Positions 1 through 9,243 of a DNA stretch of 64,000 nt are shown piece by piece. Position numbers and translations under genes: made by a program. This DNA comes from Skermanella rosea (lineage in GTDB: Bacteria; Pseudomonadota; Alphaproteobacteria; Azospirillales; Azospirillaceae). Where the stretch lies: the NCBI RefSeq assembly GCF_016806835.2, contig NZ_CP086111.1, forward strand, positions 1,347,001 to 1,411,000, in the 5' to 3' direction. The first letter of the stretch is position 1; each line of letters starts with the position of its first letter. Below the pieces are notes generated by a model, which was not told the origin of the DNA, did not search any database, and saw nothing but the letters and a program-made list of their open reading frames with translations.

Positions 1-459
1 GGGCTGATGCTCCGCGCGCTCGACGAGCTGCAGCGGGACGAGGTCTATGTCTGCACCGGCGGCTCGCCGCGCTACGCGCTGTGGGGCGAGCTGATGAGCA
101 CGCGCGCCCGTACGCTGGGAGCGGCGGGGGCGGTGGTGGACGGGTTCCACCGCGACACGCTGGGGATCAGGAAGCTCGGTTTCCCGGTGTATTCCCACGG
201 CTCCTATGCCCAGGACCAGCGGATGCGCGGGCGGGTCATCGACTTCCGCTGCCCGATCGAGTTCGGCAACGGCGTCCGGATCGATCCCGGCGACGTGATC
301 GTCGCCGACATCGACGGGGTGGTGGTCGTTCCGGCCGACCATGCCGCCGACATCGTGGCACTGGCGCTGGAGAAGGTCGAGGGCGAGGAGAGCGTCCGGC
401 AGATGATCGAGCGGGGCGAGCGCACCGAGGACATCTTCGGGAGGACCGGCATCATGTAG
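1..459 (+). CDS. RraA-family protein (HMG aldolase / dimethylmenaquinone methyltransferase-like), 5' partial
   Basis: The frame is open from base 1, so the gene starts upstream of the window and only its C-terminal ~150 residues are seen. The segment AAGAVVDGFHRDT matches the RraA-fold core (G-x-V-x-DG-x-x-RD), whose Arg and Asp bind the oxo-acid and divalent metal in 4-hydroxy-4-methyl-2-oxoglutarate/4-carboxy-4-hydroxy-2-oxoadipate aldolases. The later run of DIDGVVVVP is also typical of the fold. The gene ends 75 bp before a solute-binding protein and heads an apparent catabolic operon with an ABC importer and an acid-sugar dehydratase. A role as aldolase or oxaloacetate-type decarboxylase in sugar-acid degradation is therefore likely. 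True RNase E inhibition (RraA) is unlikely in this context. Confidence 0.85.
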   Translation, partial: GLMLRALDELQRDEVYVCTGGSPRYALWGELMSTRARTLGAAGAVVDGFHRDTLGIRKLGFPVYSHGSYAQDQRMRGRVIDFRCPIEFGNGVRIDPGDVIVADIDGVVVVPADHAADIVALALEKVEGEESVRQMIERGERTEDIFGRTGIM

Positions 460-534
460 CGGAGTCGGAGAACGCGCCGGGCCCGGTGTTGCCTGATGGA
501 ACAATCAAAAAAACGAGAACGGGGAGAAGAAGCG

Positions 535-1902
535 ATGAAGTCACTGTTGGGTGCGGTTCTGGCCGTCTGCATGGCGGCGACGGCGGGCCAGGCGATGGCC
601 CAGGAAAAGCTGAACGTCTATTGGGTCAAGGGCTTCTACAAGTCCGAGGACGACGCGCTGTTCGAGGCGATCCGGAAGTTCGAGCAGAAGACCGGGGTCA
701 AGGTCGAGCTGTCCCAGTATCCCGTGCAGGACATGATCCCCAAGACGGTCGCGGCGCTGGATTCCGGCACGCCTCCGGATGTCGCCTATGCCGACGTCTA
801 TGATTTCCAGGTCACCGGCAAATGGGCCTTCGAGGGCCGGCTGGAGGATATCACCGACGTCCTGGAACCGATGAAGGACCGGTTCGCGCCGAACACCGTG
901 GAGACGGCGTACCTGCTGAACGAGAGCACGGGCAAGCGCGCCTATTACGCCTTCCCGATCAAGCAGCAGACCATGCATATCCAGTACTGGATCGACATGC
1001 TGAACGAGGCGGGTTTCCAGGAATCCGACATTCCCAAGACCTGGAAGGAATACTGGGCCTTCTGGTGCAGCAAGGTGCAGCCGGCCTACCGCAAGGCGTC
1101 TGGCCAGCGGGCCTACGGCATCGGGCAGCCGCTGGGCGTGGACAGCAGCGACTCCTTCTATTCGTTCCTGACCTTCGCCGACGCCTACAACGTCAAGATG
1201 GTCGATGACGACGGCAAGCTGCTGGTCGACGATCCCAAGGTGAAGGAAGGGCTGGTCGGCGCGCTGACCGACTATACCGAGCCGTACGCCAAGGGTTGCG
1301 CGCCGCCGTCGGCCACGAGCTGGAAGGACCCGGACAACAATGTCGGCTTCCACAACAAGACCACGGCCCTGACCCACAACGCGACCATCTCGATCGCGGC
1401 CAAGTGGCTGGACGACATGAACAACGCGACCCTGACCCAGGAGCAGCGGGACCAGGCCAAGAAGAACTATGACCAGCTGATCCGCACGGCGGGTTTCCCG
1501 CAGAAGCCCGACGGCAGCAAGATGGTGTACCGCGCGGCGGTCAAGACCGGCGTGATCTTCTCCAACGCCCGCAACAAGGAGCGCGGCAAGGAATTCGTGA
1601 AGTTCCTGCTGGAGGAGGAGAACCTGACCCCCTATGTCGAGGGCTCGCTCGGCCGCTGGTTCCCGGTCACCAAGGAGGGGCAGGAGCGTCCGTTCTGGAA
1701 GGCCGATCCGCACCGGCTGTCGGTCTACAACCAGTTCAAGGACGGCACCGTGACCTTCGAGTTCACCAAGAACTACAAGTTCACGATCCTGAACAACGAG
1801 AATGTCTGGGCCAAGGCGGCCAACCGGGTCATCAACGAGAAGGTGCCGGTGGACAAGGCCGTGGACGAGATGATCGCCCGCATCAAGGCGGTCGCGGGCT
1901 GA
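535..1902 (+). CDS. ABC transporter extracellular solute-binding protein (sugar type)
   Basis: 455-residue periplasmic binding protein of the family-1 carbohydrate type. I chose the ATG at 535 because GGGGAGAAG lies 5 bp upstream and because it directly opens a classical signal peptide (MKSLLGAVLAVCMAATAG, cleavage expected after AMA near residue 22). An in-frame ATG at 496 would add 13 charged residues before the signal and is unlikely. Downstream are two MalF/MalG-type permeases and a MalK/UgpC-type ATPase, so this protein delivers the ligand to that importer. The adjacent dehydratase and RraA-like enzyme suggest a sugar acid or oligosaccharide ligand, but the sequence does not show which. 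A strong stem-loop follows the stop codon. Confidence 0.93.
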   Translation: MKSLLGAVLAVCMAATAGQAMAQEKLNVYWVKGFYKSEDDALFEAIRKFEQKTGVKVELSQYPVQDMIPKTVAALDSGTPPDVAYADVYDFQVTGKWAFEGRLEDITDVLEPMKDRFAPNTVETAYLLNESTGKRAYYAFPIKQQTMHIQYWIDMLNEAGFQESDIPKTWKEYWAFWCSKVQPAYRKASGQRAYGIGQPLGVDSSDSFYSFLTFADAYNVKMVDDDGKLLVDDPKVKEGLVGALTDYTEPYAKGCAPPSATSWKDPDNNVGFHNKTTALTHNATISIAAKWLDDMNNATLTQEQRDQAKKNYDQLIRTAGFPQKPDGSKMVYRAAVKTGVIFSNARNKERGKEFVKFLLEEENLTPYVEGSLGRWFPVTKEGQERPFWKADPHRLSVYNQFKDGTVTFEFTKNYKFTILNNENVWAKAANRVINEKVPVDKAVDEMIARIKAVAG

Positions 1903-1917
1903 TCCCGGCACGATGAG

Positions 1918-1948
1918 GCGGAGGGGCGGCGGGACGCCGCCCCTCCGC
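1918..1948 (+). promoter_or_regulatory. Intercistronic stem-loop after the binding-protein gene
   Basis: A perfect 13-bp stem (1918-1930 pairs with 1936-1948) has a 5-nt GGGAC loop and no following T-run. It sits 16 bp after the stop of the solute-binding protein and directly before the first permease. By analogy with malE-malF type operons it probably stabilises the 3' end of the binding-protein mRNA and lowers permease expression. That role is inferred. Confidence 0.7.
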
Positions 1949-1973
1949 GGTGCCCGCTTCCTATTCCACCACA

Positions 1974-2858
1974 ATGGCGGACGCGATGAACACGGTAGCG
2001 GTTTCCGAAGCGGATGCCGAGGCCCCGCCGAAGCGGCGGGGCTGGTCGCCCACGCGGGTCTGGGGCACCATCCTGCTGGTGCCCTATATCCTGGTCTTCC
2101 TGTTCTTCGTGGTCTATCCCGTGTGCTACGGGTTCTGGCTGGCACGGGACCCGCAGAGCTATGTCCAGCTGTTCGAGGATCCGATCTTCGTCCGCTCGAT
2201 CTTCAACACGCTGGTCTTTCTGCTGATCGGCGTGAACCTGAAGATGCTGGTGGCGCTGCTGCTGTCGGGCTTCTTCCTGCACGACCGGATCTGGATCCGC
2301 TGGCTGTCCCTGATCTTCATCCTGCCCTGGGCGGTGCCGTCGATCCCGACGATCCTGTCCGTGCGCTTCATGCTGAACCCGGAATGGGGCGTGATCAACC
2401 AGCTGATCTTCCGGTTCACGGCCGAGGACGGGCCGAACTGGCTGAACGACCCGACGCTGGGGCTGACCTTCTCCATCCTGGTCCATATCTGGAAGAGCCT
2501 GCCGTTCTGGACGCTGATCCTGCTGTCCGGCCGGCTCGCGATCTCCAAGGACCTGTACGAGGCGGCCTCGGTGGACGGGGCGAGCTCGGTCCAGCAGTTC
2601 CGGTTCGTCACATGGCCGTCGATGAAGACGCTGTACGTGACCTGCACGGTGCTGTCGATGATCTGGACGCTGGGCGACTTCAACAGCGTCTACCTGCTGA
2701 CCGGCGGCGGGCCGGCCGACCTGACCCACGTGCTGGCGACGCTGGGCATCCGTTACCTGCGGCTGGACCAGGTGAACCTGTCCATGGCGGCGATCGTCAC
2801 GGCGCTGCCGCTGGTGCTTCCGCTGGTCTATTTCATGATGAGGCGGCTGTCCAAATGA
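1974..2858 (+). CDS. ABC sugar transporter permease (MalF/UgpA type)
   Basis: Inner-membrane permease of the binding-protein-dependent sugar importer family, with about six hydrophobic segments. The EAA loop that contacts the ATPase is visible (YEAASVDGASSVQQFRFVTW, about two thirds through). The start is uncertain: GTG 1950, ATG 1974 and ATG 1986 are in frame and none has a good ribosome-binding site. ATG 1974 is chosen because the GTG abuts the stem-loop. The protein ends in RRLSK, and the DNA encoding that tail is the first unit of a 17-bp tandem duplication reaching into the next gene. Confidence 0.9.
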   Translation: MADAMNTVAVSEADAEAPPKRRGWSPTRVWGTILLVPYILVFLFFVVYPVCYGFWLARDPQSYVQLFEDPIFVRSIFNTLVFLLIGVNLKMLVALLLSGFFLHDRIWIRWLSLIFILPWAVPSIPTILSVRFMLNPEWGVINQLIFRFTAEDGPNWLNDPTLGLTFSILVHIWKSLPFWTLILLSGRLAISKDLYEAASVDGASSVQQFRFVTWPSMKTLYVTCTVLSMIWTLGDFNSVYLLTGGGPADLTHVLATLGIRYLRLDQVNLSMAAIVTALPLVLPLVYFMMRRLSK

Positions 2859-2889
2859 AGAGGCTGTCCAAATGAAGAGACTTTCCCTG
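2838..2889 (+). repeat. Three-unit 17-bp near-tandem repeat at the permease-permease junction
   Basis: Units begin at ATG 2838, ATG 2855 and ATG 2872 with a period of 17 bp. The first encodes the MRRLSK-stop end of permease 1. The second is a complete six-codon mini-ORF (MKRLSK-stop). The third is the start of permease 2 (MKRLSL). Each stop overlaps the next ATG as AAATGA, so ribosomes can pass by re-initiation. This looks like a recent local duplication of the original coupled stop/start. Confidence 0.85.
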
Positions 2890-3723
2890 GCGGGGGTCGC
2901 GGGCGAGGCGAAGCTTCTGCTCATCGGCATCCCGGTCCTGATCTGGACCATGCTGCCGATCTACCACCTGTTCCTGTTCGCGATCTCGCCCCGGGACGCC
3001 GCCTTCTCCGGCAATGTCTGGCCGGAGGAGCCGACGCTGCGGAACTTCCAGATCGTGCTGAACCAGGACCACTACTTCCTGATCCATTTCTGGGAACAGC
3101 TCGCCAACTCGCTGATCGTCGCGATCGCGACCGGGGCGCTGACCCTGCTGGTGGCGACCTTCGCGGCCTTCGCGATCAGCAGGCTGAAGGTGGAGGGCGG
3201 GCGCACGGTGATGAACCTGGCGCTGTTCACCTATTTCATCCCGGCGGCCTTCCTGGCGGTGCCGATGTATCGGACCATGGGGATCTACGGGCTGCTCAAC
3301 AGCAAGTGGGCGCTGATCCTGGCGATGGTCACGGTGGCCTCGCCCTATGCGATCTGGGTGCTGAAGCAGGCCTCGGACAAGCTCCCCTACGAGCTGGACG
3401 AGGCGGCGGTGGTGGACGGCGCGTCGCCGCTGCAGCTGTTCTGGATGGTCTATCTGCCGCTGATGAAGCCCTCGCTGGTGGCGGTCGGGACTTATGCGCT
3501 GCTGCTGGCCTGGAACGAGTATCTCTACGCCTTCCTGCTGCTGTCCCGCGACACCGAGATCACCCTCCCGGTGGCGCTAGGCAACTTCCTGGCGGCGGAC
3601 GATTCGCCGTGGGAGCTGCTGATGACCACCGGGCTGATCTACGCGCTGCCGCCGGCGGCGATCTACTACGCCTTCAAGCGCTACATGGTCTCCGGCCTGA
3701 CCGCGGGTGCGGTGAAGAGCTGA
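2872..3723 (+). CDS. ABC sugar transporter permease (MalG/UgpE type)
   Basis: 283-residue second permease of the importer, with roughly six membrane segments. Its EAA loop reads YELDEAAVVDGASPLQLFWM around residue 175. The ATG at 2872 follows the 17-bp duplicated start region and is coupled to a six-codon mini-ORF ending at 2875. An ATP-binding protein follows after 33 bp. Together with the upstream permease it should form the membrane heterodimer. The substrate is not evident from sequence. Confidence 0.92.
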   Translation: MKRLSLAGVAGEAKLLLIGIPVLIWTMLPIYHLFLFAISPRDAAFSGNVWPEEPTLRNFQIVLNQDHYFLIHFWEQLANSLIVAIATGALTLLVATFAAFAISRLKVEGGRTVMNLALFTYFIPAAFLAVPMYRTMGIYGLLNSKWALILAMVTVASPYAIWVLKQASDKLPYELDEAAVVDGASPLQLFWMVYLPLMKPSLVAVGTYALLLAWNEYLYAFLLLSRDTEITLPVALGNFLAADDSPWELLMTTGLIYALPPAAIYYAFKRYMVSGLTAGAVKS

Positions 3724-3756
3724 TCGGGACCGTCATCGTCATTTGGGGAAGCAATC

Positions 3757-4821
<1,065 letters not shown>

Positions 4822-4827
4822 GGACCA

Positions 4828-5916
4828 ATGGCGAAACTTAGCTCCATCGAACCAGGATTCTACCGCATCCCGCTGCCTGTGGTGCTGACCGACAGCACCC
4901 ATGGCGAGATGAAGGCCTTCGAGCTGAACACCGTCCGGCTGCGCGATGCCGACGGGGCGGAGGGCGTCGGCTACACCTTCACCGTGGGGCGGAACGGCGG
5001 CGCCGTCGATTCCGTGCTGACCCGCGAGATCCCCGAGCTGATGCAGGGGGAGGAGGCCGACGCGATCGAGTGGCTGTGGCAGAAGGCCTGGTGGGCGCTC
5101 CACTATGGCGGGCGCGGCGGCCCGACGGTGCTGGCGCTGTCGGCCTTCGACATGGCCCTGTGGGACCTGAAGGCCCGGCGCGCCGGGTTGCCGCTGTGGC
5201 GGCTGCTGGGCGGCTACGATCCCCGGGTGCCGTGCTATGCCGGGGGCATCGACCTGGAGCTTCCGCTGGACGCGCTGCTCCGCCAGACCGACGACAACCT
5301 CGCCAAGGGGTTCCGGGCGATCAAGATGAAGGTCGGGCGGCGGAACCTGTTCGAGGACGTCGAGCGGGTCGCGGCGATGCGGCAGCACCTGGGGCAGGGC
5401 TTCCCGCTGATGGTGGACGCCAACATGAAGTGGGGGGTGGACGAGGCGATCCGCGCCGCCCGGGCGCTCCAGCCGTTCGACCTGACCTGGCTGGAAGAGC
5501 CGACCATCCCGGACGACCCGGCGGGCCACGCCCGCATCGTCCGCGAGGGCGGGCTGCCGATCGCAGCCGGCGAGAACCTGCGGACCCTGTGGGAGTTCAA
5601 GCTCTATATCGCGGGGGGCGGCGTGACCTATCCGGAGCCGGACGTCACCAACTGCGGCGGCATCACGCCCTTCATGAAGATCGCGCATCTGGCGGAAGCC
5701 TTCAACCTGCCGGTGACCAGCCACGGCGCCCATGACGTGACGGTGCATCTGCTGGCCGCCTGCCCAAACCGGTCGTTCCTGGAGGCCCACGGTTTCGGGT
5801 TGGACCGCTACATCGCGGAGCCGCTGCGGATCGAGGAGGGAGTCGCGGTAGCACCTGAGCGGCCGGGGCATGGGATGGAGTTCGACTGGAAGGGGCTGGA
5901 GAAGATCCGGGGCTGA
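4828..5916 (+). CDS. Mandelate racemase/muconate lactonizing enzyme family dehydratase
   Basis: 362-residue enolase-superfamily enzyme. The visible catalytic set is the KxK motif at K166/K168 (IKMKVG), metal ligands D197 (VDAN), E223 (LEEPT) and E249 (GENL), and His in SHGAHD at 299 or 302. This set is typical of mandelate-racemase-subgroup acid-sugar dehydratases, which abstract the proton alpha to a carboxylate and eliminate water. Located 6 bp after the ABC ATPase gene, it is probably the first intracellular step on the imported sugar acid, with the RraA-like protein acting later. The exact substrate cannot be read from sequence. Confidence 0.92.
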   Translation: MAKLSSIEPGFYRIPLPVVLTDSTHGEMKAFELNTVRLRDADGAEGVGYTFTVGRNGGAVDSVLTREIPELMQGEEADAIEWLWQKAWWALHYGGRGGPTVLALSAFDMALWDLKARRAGLPLWRLLGGYDPRVPCYAGGIDLELPLDALLRQTDDNLAKGFRAIKMKVGRRNLFEDVERVAAMRQHLGQGFPLMVDANMKWGVDEAIRAARALQPFDLTWLEEPTIPDDPAGHARIVREGGLPIAAGENLRTLWEFKLYIAGGGVTYPEPDVTNCGGITPFMKIAHLAEAFNLPVTSHGAHDVTVHLLAACPNRSFLEAHGFGLDRYIAEPLRIEEGVAVAPERPGHGMEFDWKGLEKIRG

Positions 5917-5926
5917 CCGCTTCCCC

Positions 5927-5954
5927 TTGACCGGAGACCCGCTCGCACTAGAAC
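5927..5954 (+). promoter_or_regulatory. Candidate sigma-70-type promoter for the radical SAM-udgX operon
   Basis: TTGACC (5927-5932) and TAGAAC (5949-5954) are separated by 16 bp, a plausible -35/-10 pair. The -10 overlaps the SOS box immediately downstream, which is the geometry expected for LexA repression. Inferred from consensus only. Confidence 0.5.
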
Positions 5955-5965
5955 ATTATGTGAAC
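5951..5965 (+). promoter_or_regulatory. LexA operator (alphaproteobacterial SOS box)
   Basis: GAACATTATGTGAAC is an exact GAAC-N7-GAAC, the direct-repeat LexA site of Alphaproteobacteria. It lies 16 bp upstream of the ATG of the radical SAM gene and overlaps a candidate -10 box. It implies that the radical SAM-udgX operon is induced by DNA damage. Confidence 0.8.
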
Positions 5966-5981
5966 GAGTGCGGGCGGGAAA

Positions 5982-7205
5982 ATGGAACTGCGAGAGAAGC
6001 TGGAGATCCTGGCGGATGCGGCCAAGTACGACGCGTCCTGCGCGTCGAGCGGGTCGGATCGCAAGAGTTCCGCCGGGACGAAGGACGGGATCGGCTCGAC
6101 CGAGGGCATGGGCATCTGCCATGCCTATGCGCCGGACGGGCGCTGCATCTCGCTGCTGAAGATCCTGCTGACCAATTTCTGCGTCTATGACTGCCTGTAC
6201 TGCGTCAACCGGCGGTCCAGCAATGTCCGCCGCGCCCGCTTCACGCCGGAGGAGGTGGTCAGGCTGACCCTGGGCTTCTACCGGCGCAACTATATCGAGG
6301 GGCTCTTCCTCAGCTCCGGCATCATCCAGAGCCCGGATTATACGATGGAGCAGCTGGTCCGGGTGGCGAAGATGCTGCGGGAGGACCATGGCTTCCGCGG
6401 CTACATCCACCTGAAGACGATTCCCGACGCCTCGCCCGAGCTGCTGGCCGAGGCGGGGCTGTATGCCGACCGGCTCAGCATCAACATCGAGCTGCCGTCG
6501 GAGCCATCGCTGGACCGGCTGGCGCCGGAGAAGGACGCGGGCGCGATCCGGCGTTCCATGGGGCGGCTGCGGCTTCGGATCGAGGAGGCGAAGTCCAGCC
6601 CGCGCGAGCCGCGCTTCGCGCCGGGCGGCCAGAGCACCCAGATGATCGTCGGGGCCGACGGGACCGACGACCGGGGCATCCTGGCGACCAGCGACCGGCT
6701 CTATACCGGGTACCGGCTGCGCCGAGTCTATTATTCCGCCTTCAGCCCGATCCCGGACGGCAGCTCCAGCCTGCCGCCGGGAGCGCCGCCCTTGGTCAGG
6801 GAGCACCGGCTGTACCAGGCCGACTGGCTGATGCGCTTCTACGGCTTCGACGCGGGGGAGATCGTGCCGGACGGCGGGCTGCTCGACCTGGAGATCGACC
6901 CTAAGCTGGCCTGGGCGCTGGTCAACCGCCACCGTTTCCCGGTGGATGTCAACAAGGCGGACCGGGAAAGCCTGCTGCGGGTGCCCGGCATGGGCGTACG
7001 TACGGTGGACCGCCTGCTGTCGATCCGACGCCACAAGGCCGTACGCCTGGAGGACCTGGGACGGCTGCGGGTACAGATCGCCAAGGTGGCGCCCTTCGTC
7101 ACCACGGCGGACCCGCAGGTGGGCCGCTCGCTGCTGGACCGGATCGACCTGCGGCAGAGGCTGGCGCCCCGGCCGGCGCAGCTGGCGCTGCCGCTGTTCG
7201 CGTGA
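5982..7205 (+). CDS. Putative DNA modification/repair radical SAM protein (UDG-linked family, TIGR03916-like)
   Basis: 407 residues. The radical SAM cluster motif is C67-x3-C71-x2-C74 (FCVYDCLYC). The N-terminus (LREKLEILADAAKYD) and the segment GICHAYAPDG are hallmarks of the radical SAM family that co-occurs with DUF4130/UDG genes. Near residues 320-350 a helix-hairpin-helix (VNKADRESLLRVPGMGVRT) suggests DNA binding. The reaction is not known to me. The immediate partner is the DUF4130-UdgX gene 7 bp downstream. A LexA box directly upstream indicates SOS control. The ATG at 5982 is preceded by a weak GGCGGGAA site. Confidence 0.9.
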   Translation: MELREKLEILADAAKYDASCASSGSDRKSSAGTKDGIGSTEGMGICHAYAPDGRCISLLKILLTNFCVYDCLYCVNRRSSNVRRARFTPEEVVRLTLGFYRRNYIEGLFLSSGIIQSPDYTMEQLVRVAKMLREDHGFRGYIHLKTIPDASPELLAEAGLYADRLSINIELPSEPSLDRLAPEKDAGAIRRSMGRLRLRIEEAKSSPREPRFAPGGQSTQMIVGADGTDDRGILATSDRLYTGYRLRRVYYSAFSPIPDGSSSLPPGAPPLVREHRLYQADWLMRFYGFDAGEIVPDGGLLDLEIDPKLAWALVNRHRFPVDVNKADRESLLRVPGMGVRTVDRLLSIRRHKAVRLEDLGRLRVQIAKVAPFVTTADPQVGRSLLDRIDLRQRLAPRPAQLALPLFA

Positions 7206-7212
7206 GCTTCCG

Positions 7213-8622
7213 ATGCACGCGGTTGAGCTGGCCCATCCCGTCGATTTCGAAGGCTGGCGCGCGGCGGCCCGGCGGATGGTGCTGGCCGACGCCCGGCCGG
7301 AGGCGGTGGACTGGCGGGTGGGCGCGCAGGCGGGACTGTTCGGCGATGCGGCGGCGCCGGTCGTTCCGGAAGCGGTACGGAACCGCGCGTTCACCGTGCC
7401 GAAGGACTTCCTGGAGCTGGCGGAGACCGTCGTCTGCCACCGCGATCCGGCGCGCTTCGCGCTGCTCTACGGATTGCTGTGGCGGCTGACCCATGGCGAT
7501 CCGAAGCTGCTGGAGGTCGTGTCGGACCGGGACGTCCACCGGGCCGAGGCCATGGCGCGGGCGATCCGGCGCGACATCCACAAGATGCACGCCTTCGTCC
7601 GGTTCCGCGAGCGGGAGGGGCATTATCTCGCCTGGTTCGAGCCGGACCACTTCATCGTGGAGCGCGCGGCGCCGTTCTTCGCCCGCCGGTTCGCCAACAT
7701 GGATTGGTCGATCCTGACGCCGGACCGAAGCGTCCATTGGGACGGGGAGACGCTGCATTTCACCCCCGGGGCCAGCCGGGCGGAGGTGCCCGACGAGGAC
7801 GCGCTGGAGGATTACTGGCGCAGCTATTATGCCAGCATCTTCAACCCGGCCCGGTTGAAGATCGCGGCCATGCAGTCGGAGATGCCGCGGAAATACTGGC
7901 ACAACCTGCCCGAGGCGCGGCTGATCGCCCCGCTGATCCGCGACGCCGGCCGCAGGGCCGCCGCCATGGTCGAGAGCGGCGTGACGCTTCCCGCGCCGAA
8001 ATCCGGGCGCTGGGCCGAGGCCGTGCCGGATGTCCGGGCGCCGGAGCCCGAGGGCGGCCTCCAGGCCTGTCGGCGCTGTACTCTGTGGCGGAACGCGACC
8101 CAGGCGGTCCCGGGCGAGGGGCCGATGGGAGCGCGGCTGATGCTGGTGGGCGAGCAGCCGGGCGACCAGGAGGACTTGGCCGGGCGGGCGTTCGTCGGGC
8201 CGGCGGGGCAGCTGCTGGACCGCGCGCTGGCCGAGGCCGGCATCGTGCGGTCGGACTGCTACGTCACCAACGCGGTCAAGCATTTCAAGTTCACGCCCCG
8301 CGGCAAGCGCCGCATCCACCAGAAGCCCGACGCCGGCGAGGTCGAGCATTGCCGCTGGTGGCTGGCGGAGGAGGTCGCGGCGGTCCGCCCGCGCCTGATC
8401 GTGGCCCTGGGCGCCACGGCCGGCCGCGCGCTGCTGCGCCGCGAGGTCGCGGTCCAGCGCGAGCGCGGCGCGGTCCTGCGGCTGGAGGAGGGCCGGTCGA
8501 TGCTGCTGACCGTCCACCCGTCGTACCTGCTCCGGCTGCCCGACCCGGCCGCGAAGAGGGCGGAGTACGATCGTTTCGTCACCGATCTGAGGCTTGCTAC
8601 CTCTTTTGCGATGACGCCGTGA
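7213..8622 (+). CDS. udgX: DUF4130 domain fused to UdgX-type uracil-DNA-binding protein
   Basis: 469 residues. The N-terminal ~230 residues match the DUF4130 (TIGR03915) type, and the C-terminal ~200 are a family-4-like uracil-DNA glycosylase fold. Motif 1 is GEQPGDQED (313-321), and the C-terminal motif is VHPSYLL (434-440). The UdgX-specific loop KRRIH is present at 365-369. In mycobacterial UdgX the equivalent His forms a covalent bond to the abasic site after uracil removal. C286 and C289 begin an iron-sulfur site, and C380 is a likely further ligand. The start at ATG 7213 is chosen because upstream codons belong to the overlapping frame of the radical SAM gene. Co-transcribed with that gene under a LexA box. 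Confidence 0.93.
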   Translation: MHAVELAHPVDFEGWRAAARRMVLADARPEAVDWRVGAQAGLFGDAAAPVVPEAVRNRAFTVPKDFLELAETVVCHRDPARFALLYGLLWRLTHGDPKLLEVVSDRDVHRAEAMARAIRRDIHKMHAFVRFREREGHYLAWFEPDHFIVERAAPFFARRFANMDWSILTPDRSVHWDGETLHFTPGASRAEVPDEDALEDYWRSYYASIFNPARLKIAAMQSEMPRKYWHNLPEARLIAPLIRDAGRRAAAMVESGVTLPAPKSGRWAEAVPDVRAPEPEGGLQACRRCTLWRNATQAVPGEGPMGARLMLVGEQPGDQEDLAGRAFVGPAGQLLDRALAEAGIVRSDCYVTNAVKHFKFTPRGKRRIHQKPDAGEVEHCRWWLAEEVAAVRPRLIVALGATAGRALLRREVAVQRERGAVLRLEEGRSMLLTVHPSYLLRLPDPAAKRAEYDRFVTDLRLATSFAMTP

Positions 8623-8665
8623 ACCCCGGCCGGTGGCATTCTCCGGTTATCGATGGGGAGTGACG

Positions 8666-8896
8666 ATGCAACCACGATTTGGCCATGCCGTACTGACCGA
8701 GGACGACCGGCGGCGCCTGCGCGACCGCCTGGAACGGTTGGGCGAGCAGAAGGTCCGGCTGATGTCGGGGGTCGACTGCGTACGCTATTTCGGCAACTGG
8801 CAAGCGGCCGAGCTGGTCGACGAGTGGCTCGAGATCAAGGATGCCGAACGCCAGGAGCAGTCCGGACTGCTGAGGCGCCTGTTCGGAAAGAAGTGA
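8666..8896 (+). CDS. Small hypothetical protein (76 aa)
   Basis: No family recognised. The ATG at 8666 has GGGGAG 5 bp upstream, and an in-frame ATG at 8633 lacks such a site. The product is hydrophilic and probably mostly helical (EDDRRRLRDRLERLGEQ near the N-terminus, QAAELVDEWLEIKDAE in the middle) with a basic tail LLRRLFGKK. It has no signal peptide or membrane segment. It lies 43 bp after udgX on the same strand, so it could be the third gene of the SOS operon, but nothing in it points to repair. Confidence 0.65.
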   Translation: MQPRFGHAVLTEDDRRRLRDRLERLGEQKVRLMSGVDCVRYFGNWQAAELVDEWLEIKDAERQEQSGLLRRLFGKK

Positions 8897-9243
8897 CCTC
8901 TTCCCCTTTCCGGCAATTGAGTTTCGCCGCCCGGGCGGCTAGGCGTACGCTTTCGGCCGTGCCGCCGGAGCAATTCGTCCGGGCAGAAGGGCAGGGACCG
9001 GATCATCCCTTCACTCGGCCGCCGCGTGACGTTACTATGGCGAATCCGGTTTACGGCACGGCGATTGAACATTCAGCCGCCGCCGTATGTTCCAGAAGGA
9101 TCTTGTCGCTGTCCCTGAAAGGCCATGAGCCCACGAACCTGGCCCATGAAACCGATCATGAAACCGATGCGGCCCCGAAGAGACCAGGCTGAAGAAGTAG
9201 CAAGCGCTTGGCGTGAGGCCGGTGCGGAGATTTGCAGGTGGAA
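8897..9243 (+). other. Intergenic region with no convincing gene
   Basis: About 350 bp between the small protein and pcs. A 14-bp GC palindrome (GCCGCCCGGGCGGC, around 8927-8940) lies just after the small gene but lacks a T-run. A 10-bp palindrome CAAGCGCTTG (9201-9210) lies 33 bp before pcs and could be an operator. Short open frames on both strands look like GC-rich shadows. Confidence 0.5.

Noticed and set aside
541-2145. 534-codon open frame opposite the binding-protein gene
   Set aside because: Its amino-acid composition is that of an antisense shadow of GC-rich coding DNA (Arg/Gly/Asp-rich), and the plus-strand gene has clear family motifs and a signal peptide.
8927-8940. GC palindrome after the small SOS-linked gene as a rho-independent terminator
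   Set aside because: There is no T-run after the stem; it is kept only as a note in the intergenic entry.
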